From assembly GCA_022749755.1 (NCBI GenBank), contig CM040452.1, positions 16,262,350 through 16,326,349 of the forward strand: a stretch of DNA of 64,000 nucleotides. The letters are read 5' to 3'. Below, piece by piece: positions 47,797-58,455 of this stretch. The position numbers were made by a program, and so were the translations under genes. Under the pieces are notes generated by a model that made no database searches, was not told where the DNA came from, and was given only the letters and a program-made list of their open reading frames with translations. How positions within the stretch are numbered: position 1 is the first letter of the stretch; every line of letters starts with the position of its first letter. Source of the DNA: Azadirachta indica. Its lineage: Eukaryota; Streptophyta; Magnoliopsida; Sapindales; Meliaceae.

Positions 47797-49878
47797 TCAG
47801 TCCTGAACAGCTTTCCAGACAGAAAGAGCATGGATTACTCTGCCCTTCCATCCCTGCAGCATCCAATGGCCATCCTCATCAACAACAAAATCCCGATGAT
47901 AACATGATTTGATATTGGTCCTTACTTTCTTCAAAATCTCCTGATGTAATTGGAGCTGCCTGAACCCAGCCCTCTGATTCCTTGACTGCCATTGTTTATA
48001 CGTTTCTGGCCTTTCCACCCTTTCAATCCCTTCACATGCAATGGCATTCAGGACTTCATTTCCAAATATTTCTCTCTCAAAAAGCATTCTCTGCTCATCC
48101 TCTTTAGGTATAGTAGCCTCAAACATATCAAATAATGCCGAGAAATGGAATAGAGCCTCCCGGAATCGCGTGAGAAAGAATGGTGCATTATGAGTACCAT
48201 TAACAATCCCATGGATGAACATATCTGGATCAATTCTCTTGATCAAGTTCAAGACAGCATCTCTAATGCTCTTATCCACCACTGTATCATCAGGCAGGTT
48301 CTTCATTCGATACATACAGTTAACAACAGTCACCTCGCCTCTGTTAATCTTAAGATCTTCTAATGGTATAGTTTCCCATTTCTGTGCTATGGCCTTGTAC
48401 TCAAATGGGACACCAAATCTTTCACAATAATTTTTCAAGCGACGCCCTGTCTCCTCGACCCTTTCTGCTGGCCTGAAACCTGCTTGGGGTAGATCAATCC
48501 CCGTAATACGAAGCATGGGAGGTCCAGTTGGCCGTTTAGAGAGAAACTGAATAAGGCAAGGCCATTGAAAACCATAGCAAATGCCAAAATCAATGATGTG
48601 GAGCCTGGTAGCTTTCTCTGCTAGTTTTGCAATCGTTTGGTTTGCCATAAGATATGACATCCTCTTAAAGGGGCATGATGAGACATATACCTGGTAAGCT
48701 TTTAGAATATCAGCAGCAGATGCCCTATGACTTATATGTATATGCGTTGGTGTCTGCGAGCCAAGAAGGCGTGCTTCAAGGGCATTACCAAAGTAATGAG
48801 CCAATCTTTGAGTGCCATCACCAAAAGCAGAAGAATGTTGCCTAATCTGCTTTAGTAGCTCGTTTGCTGTCCTGTGGTCATTGCTAGCACCTGCTTGTGC
48901 ACACTGAGTTAGAAGAGTCCACAAATCTACTACCTCTCTTTTGTTGCCCCTCTTCTTCCTTTTGGTTGTTCCACCATTAGACCCTTTTGATTGCTCATTC
49001 TGCTGCACTTTCTTGTTTGATCCAGTTTGTGATTCTTGGTGAAGAGAACACAGTTCAGATTCATCTTGCCCACTCTTGCAGAGCAATACTTCATCAAACA
49101 TCTCTGACTGCTCATGAGACTCTGCAAAAGAAACTGCTGAATGCTTGTTCCTCCTCCCTGCATCAAGATAATCACTATCCTCGCGCTGATCAATTTTCCT
49201 TCCCCTTGATCCATAAGATGAATTATGTCTCCCATTCTCCACAGAGCTCACTACACCCTCTTCTCCATGATGTGGAGGGCTGCTCTCCGGAGAAAAAATA
49301 ACACTCTCTCCGTTTAAAAAAGAGTTGTTAGCCTCCCCCTTTAAAAGGGACTGTATCTCACTGTATAAATTTGGCATCAGAGGGTTACTTTCTGGAGAAT
49401 CAAACAAGTTGACAGAAGTACTAGAGCTGTCACCGCTACTGCCACTCCTGGTGAAATTATCATCTGGCCTCTCAATGTTTTGTCTCAAACAAGGAAGGTG
49501 ATTTGGTGAAGGTGGGTATTCTTGGCCAAGGACATCATAGAAAGATTTTTCAGCAGCTTGGAGAGCCAAACAGTCCTGCAACATGCAGGGTTTTCCCTCC
49601 ATGTCTTCTTCCATAAGGATCTCACTTATGTATTTAAGAACAACATTAGAGATTTCACTGCTGTCAGGAGAATCTCCATCTGAGCTTGTGCCCGAAGATG
49701 GAAAAGAATCACCGGGAGGAAGTTGGTTGGTTTGAAGGAAAGGTGGATGATCATCTATAAAGTCATGGTTGAGTTTGAATCCATTAGCAAGATTATGATT
49801 TGAACAAGATGAAATTGAGCCATGGTCAAATTTGAATCGATTCATGGATTCGGGAAATCCTCCGAGAAGGGTATCCAT
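47797..49878 (-). CDS. GRAS transcription factor, SCL14/SCL33 (LISCL) type (GRAS2)
   Basis: Tandem paralogue of GRAS1, same strand, single coding exon, 693 aa. The N-terminus shares the pattern of GRAS1 (MDTLLGGFPESMNRF, EILMEEDMEGKPCMLQD, KSFYDVLGQEYPPSPN). A basic TTKRKKRGNKR is the likely nuclear localisation signal. All GRAS parts are present: VDLWTLLTQCAQA, LHIIDFGICYGFQWP (VHIID box), FEREIFG (PFYRE region) and WMLQGWKGR (SAW). No break is seen. The two proteins are very similar through the GRAS domain and diverge in the linker, so they probably bind the same kind of partner but may be regulated differently. Confidence 0.95.
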   Translation of the reverse strand: MDTLLGGFPESMNRFKFDHGSISSCSNHNLANGFKLNHDFIDDHPPFLQTNQLPPGDSFPSSGTSSDGDSPDSSEISNVVLKYISEILMEEDMEGKPCMLQDCLALQAAEKSFYDVLGQEYPPSPNHLPCLRQNIERPDDNFTRSGSSGDSSSTSVNLFDSPESNPLMPNLYSEIQSLLKGEANNSFLNGESVIFSPESSPPHHGEEGVVSSVENGRHNSSYGSRGRKIDQREDSDYLDAGRRNKHSAVSFAESHEQSEMFDEVLLCKSGQDESELCSLHQESQTGSNKKVQQNEQSKGSNGGTTKRKKRGNKREVVDLWTLLTQCAQAGASNDHRTANELLKQIRQHSSAFGDGTQRLAHYFGNALEARLLGSQTPTHIHISHRASAADILKAYQVYVSSCPFKRMSYLMANQTIAKLAEKATRLHIIDFGICYGFQWPCLIQFLSKRPTGPPMLRITGIDLPQAGFRPAERVEETGRRLKNYCERFGVPFEYKAIAQKWETIPLEDLKINRGEVTVVNCMYRMKNLPDDTVVDKSIRDAVLNLIKRIDPDMFIHGIVNGTHNAPFFLTRFREALFHFSALFDMFEATIPKEDEQRMLFEREIFGNEVLNAIACEGIERVERPETYKQWQSRNQRAGFRQLQLHQEILKKVRTNIKSCYHRDFVVDEDGHWMLQGWKGRVIHALSVWKAVQD

Positions 49879-49900
49879 GAAGACGTTTATGAAGGGGAAT

Positions 49901-50216
49901 CTAATAGGTAGTTTACGTTCAAGAGTTTAACTCTAATCCTTCGTACACAAAATCTTAGTTAAAAAATGAAACAAAAATCTTAAACTTTTGGCTCAATTTT
50001 TTTTGTTATTTAATATGAATAACAAAAAAATGAAAAGACAAACAACCAGTGACAAAGAAGGTCAAATAACAAATTCAATAAGTGGGATATCTCAGAAACT
50101 GAAGAAGACTGGAAATTTTTGCACACTAGACAGAAAGAACACCACTAATAAAAGAATTGACATATTCAAAAGAATCAAACACATAATAGGATCAACCAAA
50201 GAAGAATAAAGCGTAC
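49901..50216 (-). other. 5'-UTR intron of GRAS2
   Basis: Donor TAAG|GTACGC on the minus strand (exon edge 50217) and acceptor TATTAG (exon resumes at 49900), 22 bp before the ATG. Same layout as GRAS1. Confidence 0.6.
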
Positions 50217-51891
50217 CTTACTCAAACCTTGGCATAATCCAGACAAAAGATAATGGAAAGTATTTACTGGTATGTGATAAGAGCTAATGCCCTCATCCTA
50301 TATAAAAAAGATAGTCAATTGAGCCACCTTTAAATAGCTGAACTTTCCAGGAAAGCCGGTCAGGTGAGGCAATTGCAGCCGCCTCCTTAAACACACCGTT
50401 TTAAGACAATTAAGTGGAGAAATCCTAGTACGTTGGAGAGGGTTGAACACATATGACATTGACTTTTAAGACAAACAACTGTCTTGATCCCCAAGTCATT
50501 TGACCAAATTTCGATATAATGTACATACAGTATTATGGCATTATCTATGAAAGTGTCGTGGGGTTTTGTCATTCCTGTTGTTATGAATCGATCATTTAAT
50601 CATAAAACTTGACTAATTCTCCTCTGACTATTATTGTATTAGTTCTATAATAAGAATGTGCCAGACCCTTCATCTCTCTTCTACAATTCTATGCTCAACA
50701 ATTTTTAATTGACCTTTTGCATCTGGGACTTTTTTGTTGGTTCAAAAGTTAGAAAATTAAGAAAACAAAACCTTAGACCATATATAGTAAAGAAGATAAA
50801 GTCAAGTACGAACAGCAAAAGTATACAGATAATCGAGTAGCAGATTCATAGTATTATGTAATATAAACCATGGAAGAAAAGACAATTTCCCCGTGATCTG
50901 ACCTAGATCCCATCGTTGGCATATAATGAGATAGTATTTATACGTTTGTAAGTTTGTTTAAAGCCTCCAAGCAAGGAAAATGACCAAAAATGATTACTTT
51001 TGACTCAAGAGGATTGGATACTCCGGCAGTCAAAGGGACCCATAATGTTTTAGTATGGATTAAAATATGTTGAATAATCACAACTGCCAAATAAAAAAAA
51101 AAAAAATCAAACGTCGTAGTGCCAGGAGATTTGTCATTGTGACCACATTCATGCATCCACCTGAAATAGAACTTTCCCTTGCACTCTCGTAGACCTTTAA
51201 ACTACTATTTTATTAGATTCCCCACAATTATATCAGGATTTTGTTCCCAGTTTCTTTTGACTTTCTTATGTCATTATTCTTTTTTTCCCATTTTTTTAAT
51301 TGTCTTAATTTAAGAGAAGATTATGGGTCCTTGGAGTAAATTACTAGGACTAATACAGAAAAAGTTGCAGCAGCTTATTAACTGAGAAGTTTAATTTCAA
51401 GGTGTTGCTTCCTGTAGAGTGTCTGGCGTATACGGATTCGCATACAATTTGTAACCGAAGCTGTAAAAAGATAGCGATTACCTTAAAAGATCATTCCGGT
51501 AAATAGGTAGATTGACATTGGCACCTCTCTGTTTTGGGGAAAAGAAATTCTCTAATAAGACGTTGAATTCTGTTTCCGTTGACATCGAGTCCAGTTGCGT
51601 TTTCTCTAGCTTGGCTACTAAATCAGCAAGCTCAGGATCAAACAATTAGAGATTACAAAGTTATGGCTCCTTTGTCTTAATATTGATTTCTATAACAGCA
51701 TGTATCAAGTAATTAAATCTTAAGCCATAATCCAAACTCTCCATGTATACTTACTTTCGTAGATGAAAATATAAATTCTTGAAAAAGGAGAAATTAAAAG
51801 GAAAAATAAAAAAGAAAGGAAAACAAAAGAGGGCCCATCATCGGCAGCAATTGTATGTTCAGATATATAGAAATAAAGAAAAGGGGCAAAA
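50217..51891. other. GRAS2 upstream region
   Basis: Probable promoter of GRAS2 and intergenic DNA. AT-rich, no recognised gene. Confidence 0.4.
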
Positions 51892-51896
51892 CATAT

Positions 51897-52331
51897 TGTT
51901 GACATCAGATTTGTCACTTAATGTTAAGTAGTCCATTTTTTAAGTTGTGGAAAAAGTGACCTCTCTTTCATTTTGTCTTCTTTTTATACCGTTAGTTGAC
52001 TGATGTCATTAAGATTTCTATTTTAATAAGATTTTAAGGGGATCATAATTTTGTGGAGTTTTTAAATACTGAATTGAACTCCAACATCTTATTCATTTTT
52101 TTTTAAATAGATGTTCTTCGGTCGTTATTTTATTGGCCTGGCTTATTGACTGAGAAATATTATGGGCCCATTTTTGTGGGTCTGTTGGCAAGGTTTAGCC
52201 CTGCTTGAAATTAGGTGTTGTTTCTAGATATTTGGTAAAGTTACAATAGAAATCAGTTAGTCATGACCTCAGGTCCACGGTCTAGCTTGCAATAGAAATC
52301 GGCCAGTCACGACCTCAAGTTCACGGGTCTA
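51897..52331 (-). repeat. 3' LTR (left copy) of gag-only element
   Basis: Begins TGTTGACATCAG on the plus strand and runs to about GGGTCTA. The outer edge next to the interior is less sharp than in the right copy because the expected terminal bases are changed. Confidence 0.75.
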
Positions 52332-54867
52332 ATTATGGAGTTCCTCAGTTTCAGTAGTAGTTGTTTACAACTACTATCTGAAACTTTAGTTAGAGCTTTT
52401 TCCTTGGGTCTGAATGCCCGATTTCTATGTTGTTTTTTATAATTTATTACCACGTCGTCGTGGGTGATATCTTCAGTTCTTGAGACTAGGAGATGAGGTA
52501 ACGATCTCATGGGTAGTGTCTTAATGAATGCGAGAGTGACTTTCAGAATATAGGTGTCAGGTACTTGGTGCGTCGATGTATAGCGCTTGACTTTCTTAGC
52601 GATGCGCGTGATATACGAGAACCTGACAGCAGGCTTCAAAATCAGGGAAACTGAATGTTTTAATAATTTGCTCGAGGGTTGTTGCGCTCTTGATTTCGGT
52701 TCTTCGGTTGGAACATTTCATTTCTTTCGCTGAGGAATTTTATGCTACATATAGGGGCTTTCACACGTGAAGTCATAATTCCTTCCTTTGTGTTTTTCTT
52801 AGGCATGAATGGTTCTTGAATGTGCATGGAAATGATAGTCTCGGTTATTTGTGCGTGCATGGCAACACCTGTTGGTTTTTTGCCGGGGCGAACGATTAAT
52901 CAACTTGGCCGTGTATGGAAAAAGCTTAATTGGCTTAGCCTAATGGCTTTATATATATATATATATTAAAATAAAGAAACAATTATGTAGTAATTGATGA
53001 TATCTTATAACTCTTTTCATGTATTAACCTCGATTAATGCACTCCCTCTCATACTTTGTAATAAATCCATATATTATATAATGATTTCATGCATGTTATT
53101 GATGTAATCATTACTTAGCTTTTACAAAAATTAATGCCGTATCAGCTTAAGGCATCATAAGGCATAAACTTAATTTTTTAATATGATCCACTAGTGGTTA
53201 TATTATATATATATATACATACATAAAAATAAAAACCATTTCCAACAATAGAAATAGTACATTTGATTTAGCTAAAAATGAACTTTTAAGGAGACGTAAT
53301 AATAAACGCACGCATGCATATTATTTTGCCTGCTCCACTTTCTCTGATCTTATCAGAAATAAAATGCATGGAGTGTTATTTTATTAATTCCGACTGTGTG
53401 CCTAGCTAGTTAGCTATGTCCATACACAACATTAAATTCGATTATGCTTGCGGAGGTATGTATGTCGGTAACTAAGGACGCACTCCCCCTTCTTGTTTGG
53501 CGCATATGCTCTTTCTCGGCTTTCCTCTTAGCCAGAAATATTTTACGTACTCGAGCACTCGGTTCTACAGTGAACTGAGCGTATTTTATTTTGCAGGGAG
53601 GGTGGCCATGCATGATTTCGGTTAGTTTTAACTGAATTTACCGTTTTCGGATATTTCTCGTGTTTTCTCGAGGGGTAAGTTCCAGCGAATTTGGACGTTT
53701 TTGGTCCCGCTTTCACATAAAGTCGGTTCTAATTGAATTTTGTCGCTTGTTCGGAGATTTATCGTCAGCTTTAATCATATTGTTGGTGTCTTACCGTAGG
53801 GATGTATATTCATTCTCGGTTTCGCTCCCTTTGTACTTGACAAAAAAGGTATCAACGCTGTATTTTTGACTGCTTAAATTTGTTGTTCGGTACAACATCA
53901 TTCGGTTAGTTATGATCCCGTTGCTAGGGAATATTACTTGGCCACATGACGTTCAACTCTGAGTGTTCTTCTTCGGCAATGTGGGAGTTATTGGAGATCG
54001 AGCAATGTTAATGGCGTGAGAACTGAACATAATTATTTCGTCACAGCCAACTGTTTTAAAATGTATCTATATATGATAATGTTAGTATTATTTTATTTGC
54101 TTGTGTACGTACATCTAACCATCATCGAGATTGCCTGGAAATGCATGGATTGCATGGGTATTTCGTTACAACCATACATAGGGATATTTAATTAACTTAA
54201 TTATGCACGAAAATTAATCATGCTTGCATGGAAACGTGCATGAAAACTAACCATGCATTGAATTGTTTAATTGATTTAATTATGCATGGGAACCAGCCGT
54301 GCATGTATGGGTTCACTCGTATAAAACCGCCATATTTTATTAGTCTTAGCCATGCATGCATGATATTGTGCTGTCCGCCAGCCATATGAAGTCGGTCATT
54401 TTGTCTTTTGCTCTAGTTATTTGTATGTCCGTTTTCCATGATTATTATATTTTTTTAATTTTGATTTTAATTTTTTTTGTAGTCGTTTATTTATTATTTT
54501 TCTCGATGTCTTTGTATTTTTTACTGGAGCAGCTTTCTAATCTAGAATTTGCTTAGTCGTGACTTCGTTTGTTCGGTAAAATCGGAGTACTTTATTTCTT
54601 TTGTGGAGAAGTTGGCTATGCATACATGAATCCATGTACACGTAACCGTGGTTTCTTCTTTGGCATTTTGTCATGCGTGCGTGTTGTCGATTAGCCATGC
54701 GTGCGTGTTGTTTGCTTACATAAATATATACGAAAATTAGCCATGCATGGGGTGTTTAATTGTTTTAGTTACATATATGAATGCTGATCATTCAAGGAAG
54801 GGTTTTTTACTTTATTATTATTTTTTTAATCAAAATTTTAGTTTTTCGAAGAAATTTACTTAGCAGA
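52332..54867. other. Non-coding interior rich in CATGCATG words
   Basis: No protein domain recognised. CCATGCATG or close variants recur, for example near 53088, 53605, 54145, 54232, 54287, 54352 and 54739, often after TTAGC or AACC. These words match the RY element bound by plant B3 factors. Whether this is function or a decayed repeat array is open. Confidence 0.5.
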
Positions 54868-55130
54868 AACTAACTCTGAATATGCATGTGGCTTATAGAA
54901 AGTTGGTGTAATCAGTATCTTGTGGGTACGGTTTGATCATGTAAGACTTAATAATCTAGTATCATGTAGATGTATGTGGCTCATAAAGACTAGATGTGGT
55001 CGGTACCTTCAGGGTACAGTTTGGTCCCGTAAGACTTAGTATTTTTGCATCGCAGAGATACATGTGGTTCACAGAGAGCAGGTTTAGTCCGTACCTTAGG
55101 GGTATGGATTGGTCCCATAGGACTTAGTAT
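54868..55130. repeat. Tandem repeat array A, period 88 bp
   Basis: About three diverged copies; anchors GTTTGATCATGTAAGACTTA (54931), TTGGTCCCGTAAGACTTA (55021) and TTGGTCCCATAGGACTTA (55109) are 88-90 bp apart. The period is not a multiple of three, so this part was not selected as coding. Confidence 0.8.
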
Positions 55131-55500
55131 TCTGTCACTAAAGGGTACATTATTATGCTCTTCTGAACTAGGGGAGTCAGTACCATGGTGGTACATAGTT
55201 GTCTTTTTCAACTTGTGTATTTTGATATTGAGAGGTGCATTATTGTGTTTTTTAGAGTTAGGGAAGTCCATACCATGGTGGTATGGTAGATGTCCTTCTA
55301 AACTTGTGTATTTTGGTATTGATGGATGCATTGTTGTGCTCTTCTGAGTTAGTGAAGTTGACACCATGATGGTACGTAAATGTCCTTCTGGACTTTTGTA
55401 TTCTGGCACTGAAGGATGCATTGTTGTGCTCTTCTAAAATAGGGGAGTCAGTACCATAGTGGTACAATAGATATCCTTCTGGACTTATGCATTTTGAATT
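55131..55500. repeat. Tandem repeat array B, period 90 bp
   Basis: Four copies; the anchor ACCATGGTGGTA or a variant occurs at 55182, 55272, 55363 and 55453. The 90-91 bp period keeps the frame in part, so a minus-strand frame (54990-55421) spells a repeated unit of about 30 residues with YHHG and HNNAP-like words. Coding is possible but unproved. Confidence 0.8.
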
Positions 55501-55759
55501 ATAATGAATTGATGTGTTGTTTGAAGAGACCAAATAATTATATTGAATGAATGTTTGTAATTGACAAGTAAAAAACAAATTAAGCATAACTACAGAAAAA
55601 AAAGAGAAAAGAAATTAAAAGTAAAATTTAAAAAGAAATGGATTATTTAGCTAAACCTGATATGAGCCTCACAGATTTTCTTTCGTCACATCATCTCCAG
55701 TGATTGGGATGTTAATTCCTCTTGCTACAGGTTCTCCAACCAATTTCCCACTATTTCAA

Positions 55760-57142
55760 TATATGAGTTCAGATATCCATTCTTTATCAGGTCTTCAACA
55801 TGTCCTCAGATTAATACATTCTTCTATAGTGTGCCCGTAGTCTCGATGATAGGAGCATTTTTTGCCTTTATCATGTGCTTCTAGGTTGAAAACATCTTTT
55901 GTGGCTCAACAACTAATCCCCTTTGCTTGATATCTTTTAAGATAGTTTCAAGTGGAGCATTCAGTGGCGTAAATGTTTCTACTTTTCGACTGACCTTTCT
56001 TGTATAGCACAAGTTTCTGCCTTCTCTAGTTTGTAAAGCAAATGTTGTTTTTGTTTCAATTCTAGATCTTCCGAAGTCTTGACTTTCATCTCTATAATCT
56101 TGACCATGATGATTGGTCCTCTGGTATGGCTCAGAGGGTCTCCAATCTCTTTTTCCCCATAAATCTTGTCCTGAGTTTCTGTCTTCTACCATTTTCCCTA
56201 ATCCTTCATTTCTTCTTGAGATCTGACCGTGGTGACGAGAACCTAACTTCTGAGTATTGGAATACCTCTCTTGTTATTGTTTCTCATTTACTTCCTACTC
56301 TAGTAGTATTCCTTTTTTTGCCCTTAGATAGGTTTTTTGGTAGGTGTTGTATTTCTTCTTTGTTATCTTAAACTACAACCAACCTGTTCATAGTTCTTTT
56401 CTTAATCCTTCAATAGCTATGTATTCATTGTATGCATCCAGAGCCACAACTTTCTTATTATACTGATCGAGTAAATTGTTTAAACTTTCGTTTTCTCTTT
56501 ATTTTATCAATAATATTCTCTTCATGTCTTTTGCTAAAAGAAAAACTCTTTACAATTCTTTGGCAAATTCACGAGCAAGTTGTGAAAAAGAGTGAATGCT
56601 TCCCTATTTTAGCTTCTGATACTAAGCCCTGGATTGTCCTTCTAAGGTAAGAGAGAAAGGTCTGCACACCTCGTCCTCGATCAGACCTTGAATGTACATT
56701 GCCTCCTTGTATCTCTCAATATGGGATTTAGCATCTGTTTGTCCTGAGCAAAGACTGATATGAGGCATCTTAAATCCCCTGGGGAAGCATAAAGTCATGA
56801 TGTCAGGACTTATAGGAGAGGTCATCTCATAATCTTCAACCTTATTTATTTGTTGCCTTTTTTCTTTAACATCTTATAACTCCTTATGTAACCGCTTGAT
56901 CTCTTCTATAAAAGAAGAATCAACGACTTCCATATTAAAGGAATTTGCATGGTGCTTAGGTTTGCATGTGATTTCGATCTGGTTACCTGGGTTCTTGACT
57001 CCTCGAGTTCCTCCACTAATCTCATTTGACTCATTCCTTTTGGGGTCTCCAACTTTGCCGCGTAGAGATTTTGACCATCTCCTAGTATTGCCATGATTAT
57101 CTTGTAAGATGATAAAGCATGCTCATCCCGAGTTGCCAACAA
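55760..57142 (-). pseudogene. Decayed gag of Tat/Ogre-like LTR element
   Basis: Minus-strand fragments in order. 56906-57142 is an N-terminal piece of no clear domain. 56622-56825 contains PRGFKMPHISLCSGQTDAKS followed by an RYKEAM..QG pattern, which matches the core of plant retrotransposon gag. 55881-56192 contains FTPLNAPLETILKDIK, and just after it (about 55813-55860) a finger-like CSYHRDYGHTIEEC. This order is diagnostic of Tat-lineage gag. Stops and frame changes separate the pieces. Confidence 0.8.
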
Positions 57143-57459
57143 TGATGGATCTTCCTGTTGTTTTTCTGTTGCCTTTTTTCCACTTGTTGATTATTTTTTG
57201 CATCTCGATTATCATATTTCCCTATTCCTCAGTTTTCGTTTGGAGTTCTAGTTTTTACCTTCTTTTATCTTCAAACTTCTGTTTTAAGTCTGAAGGATCT
57301 TGATTAGTCTGATTTACCTGATTCACCTTATTCGTCTAATTCTTTTGATTCATCTGATTTGTCTGATTATCTCCTCTTTCTATCATGATTTTTCTTGCAT
57401 TACAAAGTTCTTTCTATGAATCTTTTCGTTTTTTGTCTTCTTCCCATATACGCATTAAC

Positions 57460-57898
57460 TGTTGATATCAAATTTCATCACCTGATATTAACTAGTCAAG
57501 TTTTTAGGTTGTGGGAAAAGTGACCTTTTTTTTTTTTTTCCTTTTTTATATACTGTTAGTTGCCTGATGTTATTAGAATTTCTGTTTTGGTAGGATTATA
57601 AAGGGATCATAATTTTGAGGACTTTTGAATATTAATTTGAACTCTATCATCTAATTAATTCTTTTTGAAATGGACTTTCTTAAGTCATCATTTTATTGGC
57701 TTGGCTTATTGATTGAGGAATATTATAGGTCCATTTTTGTGGGTCTGTTGGCAAGGTTTAGCCCTCCTTGAAATTAGGTGTTGTTTCTAGATATTTGATA
57801 AAGTTACAGTAAAAATTAGTTAATCATGATCTCAGGTCCATGGGTCTAGCTTGTAATAAAAATCAGTCAATCATGACCTCAAGTTCACAGGTCTGACA
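57460..57898 (-). repeat. 5' LTR (right copy) of gag-only element
   Basis: 439 bp. On the plus strand it begins TGTTGATATC and ends CTGACA, so on the minus strand it starts TGTCAG and ends ...CAACA. It is followed by the CATAT duplication. Confidence 0.8.
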
Positions 57899-57903
57899 CA
57901 TAT

Positions 57904-58455
57904 TAAAAGGAAAAAGACAGCAGCAATTGGGAATAGGGTAGACAGACCCATTCCACCTTATTCCAAATTAACTCATTTTTGGATATGTCCTCACTCACAT
58001 AAGTTCTTCCAAGTGGCTCCATCTGTTGTCGTTGAAGAAATGCACAAGTTGAGGATGAAGTATGTAGAATGTGTTTCAATCAGAGATTAGTCTGATGGTC
58101 CCTATATCTAACTGACATGATGTCTATGTTTAAGAATTATGTTTTGCATTATCTAATAAAAGTAACCTACGCCAAGGTTTCCTTAATTTTCCAAGGGAAT
58201 AAAAGTGCATCTAGCAAGATTTCCTATATATTATGCATTTAAGTCTTTTTATGGGTATTCAATGAAGATTACTTGAAACAAGCCAAGCAAATAAATTTCT
58301 GATCTACCTAAAAATGATCAAAATAAAAGTTTTATTCAGATTACCTAACATACAACCTATCCATATAGGAGTTAGCAATAATGAAGCTTACACAGATAAC
58401 CTCATATTGGATTCACTGCTAGAAAGTGATTGTAAAAGTTTTGAACTTTTGTTAC
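57904..58455. other. Intergenic, 3' flank of GRAS pseudogene
   Basis: Continues the original chromosome sequence after the target duplication. No gene or repeat recognised. A 91-codon plus-strand frame (58314-58589) runs into antisense pseudogene sequence and is rejected. Confidence 0.45.

Larger units (their letters stand above)
51897..57898 (-). mobile_element. Old LTR retrotransposon with gag remnants only
   Basis: About 6.0 kb. Direct repeats of about 435-440 bp bound it and the 5-bp target duplication CATAT is intact (51892-51896 and 57899-57903). Gag homology reads on the minus strand, so the right repeat is the 5' LTR. By eye the two LTRs differ at roughly 15-20% of positions, an old insertion. 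The interior has Tat/Ogre-like gag fragments at 55.76-57.14 kb and then about 3.4 kb without any recognisable reverse transcriptase, RNase H or integrase. That part is instead filled by tandem repeats and CATGCATG-rich DNA. It resembles the gag-only (TR-GAG) class of non-autonomous elements. Confidence 0.8.

Noticed and set aside
54990..55590. Regular repeats suggesting a CRISPR-like array
   Set aside because: Units of 88-90 bp are contiguous, diverged and without unique spacers, and lie in a plant retroelement.
51897..57898. Reading the 51.9 and 57.5 kb direct repeats as a segmental duplication
   Set aside because: Matching CATAT on the outer sides and gag pieces between them fit LTRs much better.
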